Below, one piece after another: positions 6,862 to 10,536 of a stretch of 10,536 nucleotides of DNA. A program made the translations under genes and the position numbers. Source of the stretch: Bacteroidota bacterium. GTDB lineage: Bacteria; Bacteroidota; Bacteroidia; Chitinophagales; Chitinophagaceae. The stretch is taken from assembly GCA_023411775.1 (NCBI GenBank), contig JAEYOL010000281.1, positions 1 to 10,536 of the forward strand, read 5' to 3'. The notes under the pieces were generated by a model that was not told the origin of the DNA, did no database searches, and was given only the letters and a program-made list of their open reading frames with translations. The stretch's first letter is position 1; the number at the start of each line of letters is the position of its first letter.

Positions 6862-8592
6862 ATGAGGAAGAATTTATTAGCCTGCCTGGCATTGTTATAC
6901 AGTTGCTTTTTGTCTGCACAAACCATCCCAACCAAATTTGAACAAACCGGCGGCAAAGAAACACCCGTTTACCACGAGATCATCGACTGGTGGAAAAAGC
7001 TGGATGAACGTTCCGGCAAAGTAAAGATGATCACGATGGGCATGACCGACGCCGGGTTTCCGCTCCACCTTATCGTTGTTTCCAACAACGGTGACTACAA
7101 TTTTAATAATATCCGAAAGAATAATAAACGGGTTATTTTAATCAACAACGGCATCCATCCCGGCGAGCCCGATGGTATTGATGCAAGTATGTTGCTGGTA
7201 AGGGATATAGTTCTTAACAAATACCGCATACCCGACAATATTGTCCTCGCATTCATACCGGTTTATAATATTGGTGGCTGTCTCAATCGCAGCATTCATT
7301 ATCGCATCGACCAGAATGGCCCGCTTGAAAAAGGTTTCCGTGGTAATTCACAAAACCTTGACCTGAACCGCGATTTCATCAAATGTGATTCCAGGGATGC
7401 CAGGGCTTTTGCTGAAATATTTCATTTGACCGACCCTGATGTATTTGTAGATAACCATGTCAGCAACGGGGCCGACTACCAACATGTGATGACACTGCTC
7501 ACTTCGCAGCACAATAAACTCGGTGGCGTGATGGGTGAGTTTATGAATAAGACTTTTGAGCCCGGCCTGTATGCGCTTATGAAAGAAAAAAACTACGATC
7601 TCGTCCCCTACGTTAATGTGTATGGCGATACACCTGATAAAGGCTGGTCAGAGTTCTGGGACAGCCCCCGTTATGGCAGCGGCTATGCTTCACTCTTCAA
7701 CAGTTTTGCTTTTGTGCCCGAAACCCATATGCTTAAGCCATACGAACAGCGGGTGAAAGCCACTTATGCGCTGATGCAAAGTTTTATTGAGTTCACCAGT
7801 ACCAACAGCGCAACGATCAGGCAAACACGTGAACAGGGCAAACAGGCGGTAAAAATCCAGCCGGAATTTCCCGTGAGCTGGAAGCTCGACAAATCAAAAT
7901 TTAGCCATATCAATTATAAAGGTTATACCGCGGGATATAAGCCCAGCGAGGTTTCCGGGCATCCACGCCTGTATTACGATCGTAGAAAACCATTCGAGAA
8001 ACAGATTCCTTTCTACAATTACTATGAACCAACTGCATTTGTAAAAAAACCCAAAGCTTACATTATCCCGCAGGGATGGTGGAAAGTGATCGAGCTGCTG
8101 AAGCTGAATAAAGTGAACATGACCCAGTTGAAAAAAGATACCACCATTGACGTGGAAGTTTATCATATTGAAGATTACAAAACAGCAGCCCGCCAGTATG
8201 AAATGCATCATCCCAACAGTGATGTTAAGCTGCGTGCCGTTATCCAAACAATGAAATTTCGGAAGGGCGACTACTATATCCCCATGGACCAGGTCGCCAA
8301 TCGGTTCCTGGTAGAAACCCTGGAACCACAAGCGCAGGACTCTTATTTTGCCTGGAATTATTTCGATGCCATCCTGGGACAAAAAGAAGGTTATTCCGCT
8401 TACGCATTTGAAGATATTGCAGCGGAATACCTAAAGAATAACCCTGATTTGAAAAACAGGCTGGAAGCACGCAGGTCGACTGATACAGCCTTTGCTAAAA
8501 GCGGTTCCGCGCAGTTGAATTTTGTGTTTCAAAATTCAAACTACTTCGAACCGGTCAACATGCGTTATCCTGTTGTTCGCGTATTGAATTAA
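6862..8592 (+). CDS. secreted M14-family zinc metallopeptidase (carboxypeptidase-like)
   Basis: Predicted exported peptidase of 576 residues. A signal peptide is visible at 1-19 (basic MRKN, hydrophobic core, cleavage after SA-Q); there is no lipobox at its end. The M14 catalytic domain covers about 35-315. Zinc ligands H99 and E102 lie in HPGEPDG, and the third ligand is probably H199 in FVDNHVSNGADY. NRDF (169-172) supplies the arginine that usually contacts substrate. E287 in FVPETHMLKPY is the likely catalytic glutamate. All key residues are present, so it should be active. M14 enzymes trim C-terminal residues from peptides or cleave cell-wall peptides; the substrate cannot be read here. 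Residues about 320-576 form a C-terminal region I cannot name, found in large Bacteroidota M14 proteins as I recall them. The gene has its own promoter candidate and ends 10 bp from a convergent lipoprotein gene. Confidence 0.9.
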   Translation: MRKNLLACLALLYSCFLSAQTIPTKFEQTGGKETPVYHEIIDWWKKLDERSGKVKMITMGMTDAGFPLHLIVVSNNGDYNFNNIRKNNKRVILINNGIHPGEPDGIDASMLLVRDIVLNKYRIPDNIVLAFIPVYNIGGCLNRSIHYRIDQNGPLEKGFRGNSQNLDLNRDFIKCDSRDARAFAEIFHLTDPDVFVDNHVSNGADYQHVMTLLTSQHNKLGGVMGEFMNKTFEPGLYALMKEKNYDLVPYVNVYGDTPDKGWSEFWDSPRYGSGYASLFNSFAFVPETHMLKPYEQRVKATYALMQSFIEFTSTNSATIRQTREQGKQAVKIQPEFPVSWKLDKSKFSHINYKGYTAGYKPSEVSGHPRLYYDRRKPFEKQIPFYNYYEPTAFVKKPKAYIIPQGWWKVIELLKLNKVNMTQLKKDTTIDVEVYHIEDYKTAARQYEMHHPNSDVKLRAVIQTMKFRKGDYYIPMDQVANRFLVETLEPQAQDSYFAWNYFDAILGQKEGYSAYAFEDIAAEYLKNNPDLKNRLEARRSTDTAFAKSGSAQLNFVFQNSNYFEPVNMRYPVVRVLN

Positions 8593-8602
8593 AATGGCGT
8601 GA

Positions 8603-9088
8603 TCAATCTTTTTCGATCCTGAAATTATTTGCTGCAGCAAATTTCTTTTGCGCGTCCTGCATCGCTTTGGTAGCATCATCCTTATCCGCGATGATCTTCG
8701 CGAGCCGTTCCCGTTCCGCTTCGCGGTCTTCGTCGTTTGTTGCCTTGGTAAAACGGTTGAAAGAATTGTAAATGGTCTTGAGATAAGTAAAATAATGAAT
8801 CGCAGCCTGCCTGAAGTTTTCACCTTCGGCCACATTTGGCGCTTTTAACTTGCGTACCTCCTCAAGTTTGGCTTCAGCAAGGTCTTCCATTTGCTGGGTA
8901 ATGATTGCGGCGCTGTCGTTTTGCTCCGTATCCATATAGTGGGTCACCTTTTCATCAGCTTTCACGATCTCCGCGGCAAAATCTCTTTCGATCTTCACGA
9001 TCGCCTGGCTATAATCAAAAGCGTTTTTTGATTTACACCCGATAAAAACAAGGATGAGAATTATAAAAATGGTTGACTGCAATTTCAT
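8603..9088 (-). CDS. small helical lipoprotein of unknown function
   Basis: From ATG 9086-9088 the protein has 161 residues. The first 17 form a lipoprotein signal (MKLQSTIFIILILVFIG) ending at C18 with lipobox FIGC; phenylalanine at -3 is less usual but tolerated. The mature part is highly charged and looks helical throughout, with Ala/Glu/Lys-rich stretches (DLAEAKLEEVRKLKAP, DEDREAERERLAKIIADKDD) that may form a coiled coil. There is no acidic run right after the cysteine, so a periplasmic-facing anchor is more likely than surface export. An upstream in-frame ATG (9122-9124) would add 12 residues. I reject it because it touches the proposed -7 element and would bury the signal peptide. I do not recognise the family. 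It converges with the M14 gene and lies 73 bp downstream of the MFS gene on the same strand. Confidence 0.75.
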   Translation of the reverse strand: MKLQSTIFIILILVFIGCKSKNAFDYSQAIVKIERDFAAEIVKADEKVTHYMDTEQNDSAAIITQQMEDLAEAKLEEVRKLKAPNVAEGENFRQAAIHYFTYLKTIYNSFNRFTKATNDEDREAERERLAKIIADKDDATKAMQDAQKKFAAANNFRIEKD

Positions 9089-9124
9089 ACTGGTTAGCTT
9101 TAGTTGATAGGGATGTTTGGTCAC

Positions 9125-9155
9125 CCAATATACAACCTCTGCAAAACCGACACAA
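9125..9155 (-). promoter_or_regulatory. candidate promoter of the lipoprotein gene
   Basis: On the minus strand TTG (9153-9155), a 20-bp spacer and TATATTGG (9125-9132, seven of eight -7 positions). Initiation near 9119 would give a leader of about 30 nt to ATG 9088. The element supports the shorter start of that gene and its transcription independent of the MFS gene. Confidence 0.45.
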
Positions 9156-9161
9156 GGAAAA

Positions 9162-10403
9162 TCATTCTTTTATTTGACTCTCTGAAATCACTACGCGGGC
9201 TTTCTTGTCCATGCCCGCAAACAGATAGCGACCAAGCAGCAGGCTGGCTACGAGTACAACTATGCTCAAATAACCGAGCCATTCATAATGCTGTATCCTG
9301 CCGGCTTTGTCTTTCAACACGATAAGTCCGGCCAGTACCGATGCGATACTGGTACCCAGTTGTTGTACACTCCCGTTAAAACTCATGAAACTGCCGCGTT
9401 GTTCAGGCTTCACCACTTCACTGATCATCGCCTGCGCTGTGACGGCCCTGCCGGTGGCAAATACAAACCAAATAGCAAAAAATATCAGCACCGCCGCGAA
9501 AGGCACGGTAGGCATACGGGTGATCAGCATCACCATAAACAGAGAAAAGAAAACACAAACGGAAAATACCGGCAGTTTTCCTTTTTTATCTGCTATACGT
9601 CCCAGGTAGATAGCAGCGATCAATGAAGCGATACCACCCACCAGGTAGATCATGGGTGTAAGGTCTTTTGAAAATCCTTTATTGAACTCGAGGTACGGAT
9701 TGATAAAAGGTATGATCAGAAAATGACCCATCATCAGCAGGCAGGAAAATATCAGTGCTGATCGTTGAGCCGGTGTTTGCAATACAGTCCCAAGAATGAC
9801 CAGTGGCTGCTCTTTATTTTCCGAGCTGGCAATATGTCCGTTCATGGGTGGAATAAAACGAAACAGCAAAGGAGTCAGAACAATTCCCACACCGGCTACA
9901 AGCAGGAACGGTATATGCCAGTCTTCCTTAAATAAATTAGTCAGGTAAAGCGAAAATGGCACCCCTAAAATAGATGCGATGGCAAAGGCACTCATCACCG
10001 ATCCCATCGCAGCACCCCTTCTTTCGTATACAAAAAGATCGGCGATGATCGAAAAAACCTGCGCACCAATGATGCCACCAAAGATACCTGCAAGAATCCT
10101 CGATGCAAACAAGAGGTTATAACTGGCTGCAATGCCGCAGGCCAGGGTACCCAATAAAAAACCGATATATGAAATGATCAATATCTTCTTCCTGTCGAAA
10201 CGATCTACGATAAATGCCGCTACAAAGCCCGAAACAGCTGCGCTGATGGAATAGGCGCTCACCAGGAAACTAAATTGCCTGGGACTTATATCGAAATATG
10301 GCATCAGGTAATTCCCCAATGGCATCATGATCATGAAATCAAGGATATGGGTAAAGTTCAGGCCCGCCAGGATCAAAACAATGATTCGCTCTTTCTTTGT
10401 CAT
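9162..10403 (-). CDS. major facilitator superfamily transporter (DHA1/AraJ-like)
   Basis: Inner-membrane secondary transporter, probably a proton-coupled efflux pump; the substrate is unknown. The 413-residue protein has about 12 hydrophobic helices in two halves, joined by a polar central loop near 185-205 (PPMNGHIASSENKEQP). MFS landmarks: HILDFMIMMPLG in helix 1 (D22, P28), motif A in the loop after helix 2 (G59 to DRFDRKK, 67-73), and a helix 4-5 region with GVPFSLYL. In the second half are a motif A relic (LGRIADKKGK) and FATGRAVTAQAMISEVVKPE, followed by QRGSFMSFNGSVQQLGTSIA, typical of AraJ/YdhP-type DHA1 proteins. Length is standard. It has its own promoter candidate. No regulator gene lies next to it within the window. 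Confidence 0.92.
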   Translation of the reverse strand: MTKKERIIVLILAGLNFTHILDFMIMMPLGNYLMPYFDISPRQFSFLVSAYSISAAVSGFVAAFIVDRFDRKKILIISYIGFLLGTLACGIAASYNLLFASRILAGIFGGIIGAQVFSIIADLFVYERRGAAMGSVMSAFAIASILGVPFSLYLTNLFKEDWHIPFLLVAGVGIVLTPLLFRFIPPMNGHIASSENKEQPLVILGTVLQTPAQRSALIFSCLLMMGHFLIIPFINPYLEFNKGFSKDLTPMIYLVGGIASLIAAIYLGRIADKKGKLPVFSVCVFFSLFMVMLITRMPTVPFAAVLIFFAIWFVFATGRAVTAQAMISEVVKPEQRGSFMSFNGSVQQLGTSIASVLAGLIVLKDKAGRIQHYEWLGYLSIVVLVASLLLGRYLFAGMDKKARVVISESQIKE

Positions 10404-10419
10404 ATTTATTTAAAGGTCG

Positions 10420-10450
10420 CAAAGGTCGGCAATCCTGAGAGGATGGGCAA
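10420..10450 (-). promoter_or_regulatory. candidate promoter of the MFS gene
   Basis: On the minus strand TTG (10448-10450), 20-bp spacer, GACCTTTG (10420-10427; only the first consensus base differs). Initiation near 10414 would leave about 11 nt before the ATG. Two direct copies of AAAGGTCG (plus strand, 10412-10419 and 10421-10428) overlap the -7 element and the start-site region. Confidence 0.45.
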
Positions 10451-10464
10451 AAAGGTTTGGTGGT

Positions 10465-10536
10465 TTGAGGTTGAGATGGAGATTGAGATTGAGGTTGAGG
10501 TTGAGGTTGAGATTGAGATTGAGGTTGAGGTTGAGG
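10465..10536. repeat. hexanucleotide TTGAGR tandem array, continuing past the window
   Basis: Twelve consecutive 6-bp units reach the window edge. Eleven are TTGAGG or TTGAGA; unit 3 is TGGAGA. By last base the order is G A A A G G G A A G G G. Units 3-7 and 8-12 therefore form two 30-bp copies (A A G G G) differing at one base. The plus strand has no C from 10449 to the end. The array begins 15 bp upstream of the proposed MFS -33 element. Its full length is unknown. Confidence 0.9.

Noticed and set aside
7894..8382. 162-codon open frame on the minus strand
   Set aside because: Antisense to the M14 peptidase gene, which has a signal peptide and intact catalytic motifs; no family features in the antisense product.
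9089..9124. Longer start for the lipoprotein gene
   Set aside because: It would place 12 polar residues before the signal peptide and start right beside the proposed -7 element.

Overview
The window looks like chromosomal DNA of a Bacteroidota bacterium, most likely Chitinophagaceae or a close relative. This rests on the protein types, on A/T-rich start regions with little Shine-Dalgarno sequence, and on several promoters of the Bacteroidota kind (-33 TTG, about 19-20 bp spacer, -7 TAnnTTTG). No taxonomic search was possible. Most of the window is housekeeping or generic accessory content. I see no CRISPR, insertion sequence, phage, tRNA or rRNA.

Layout. 1-527 (minus): 5' part of an RsmB/Sun-type RNA methyltransferase gene with a GTG start, cut by the window edge. 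528-657: spacer with a perfect 18-bp palindrome. 658-4757 (minus): 2-oxoglutarate dehydrogenase operon, E1 (sucA) transcribed first, then E2 (sucB), with an 83-bp spacer holding two potential hairpins and a short 8-bp tandem repeat that overlaps the sucA stop codon. 4758-5020: divergent control region with an 8-bp inverted repeat and a good rpsT promoter candidate. 5021-5272 (plus): rpsT (ribosomal protein S20), followed by a clear intrinsic terminator. 5351-5586 (plus): a small two-helix membrane protein whose reading frame is broken once.

5765-6757 (plus): a membrane protein joining about five transmembrane helices to an SRPBCC (START-like) domain. 6862-8592 (plus): a secreted M14 zinc carboxypeptidase-family protein. 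It converges on a small lipoprotein gene (8603-9088, minus) with a 10-bp gap. 9162-10403 (minus): an MFS transporter with its own promoter candidate. The window ends in a hexanucleotide (TTGAGR) array lying just upstream of that promoter.

How the genes work together: SucA and SucB are two of the three subunits of one TCA-cycle complex; the third (Lpd, E3) is not here. The remaining genes show no evident shared pathway. The least ordinary items are the frameshifted small membrane gene, the apparently periplasmic SRPBCC domain, the hairpins and repeat inside the sucA-sucB spacer, and the ordered, C-free hexamer array.
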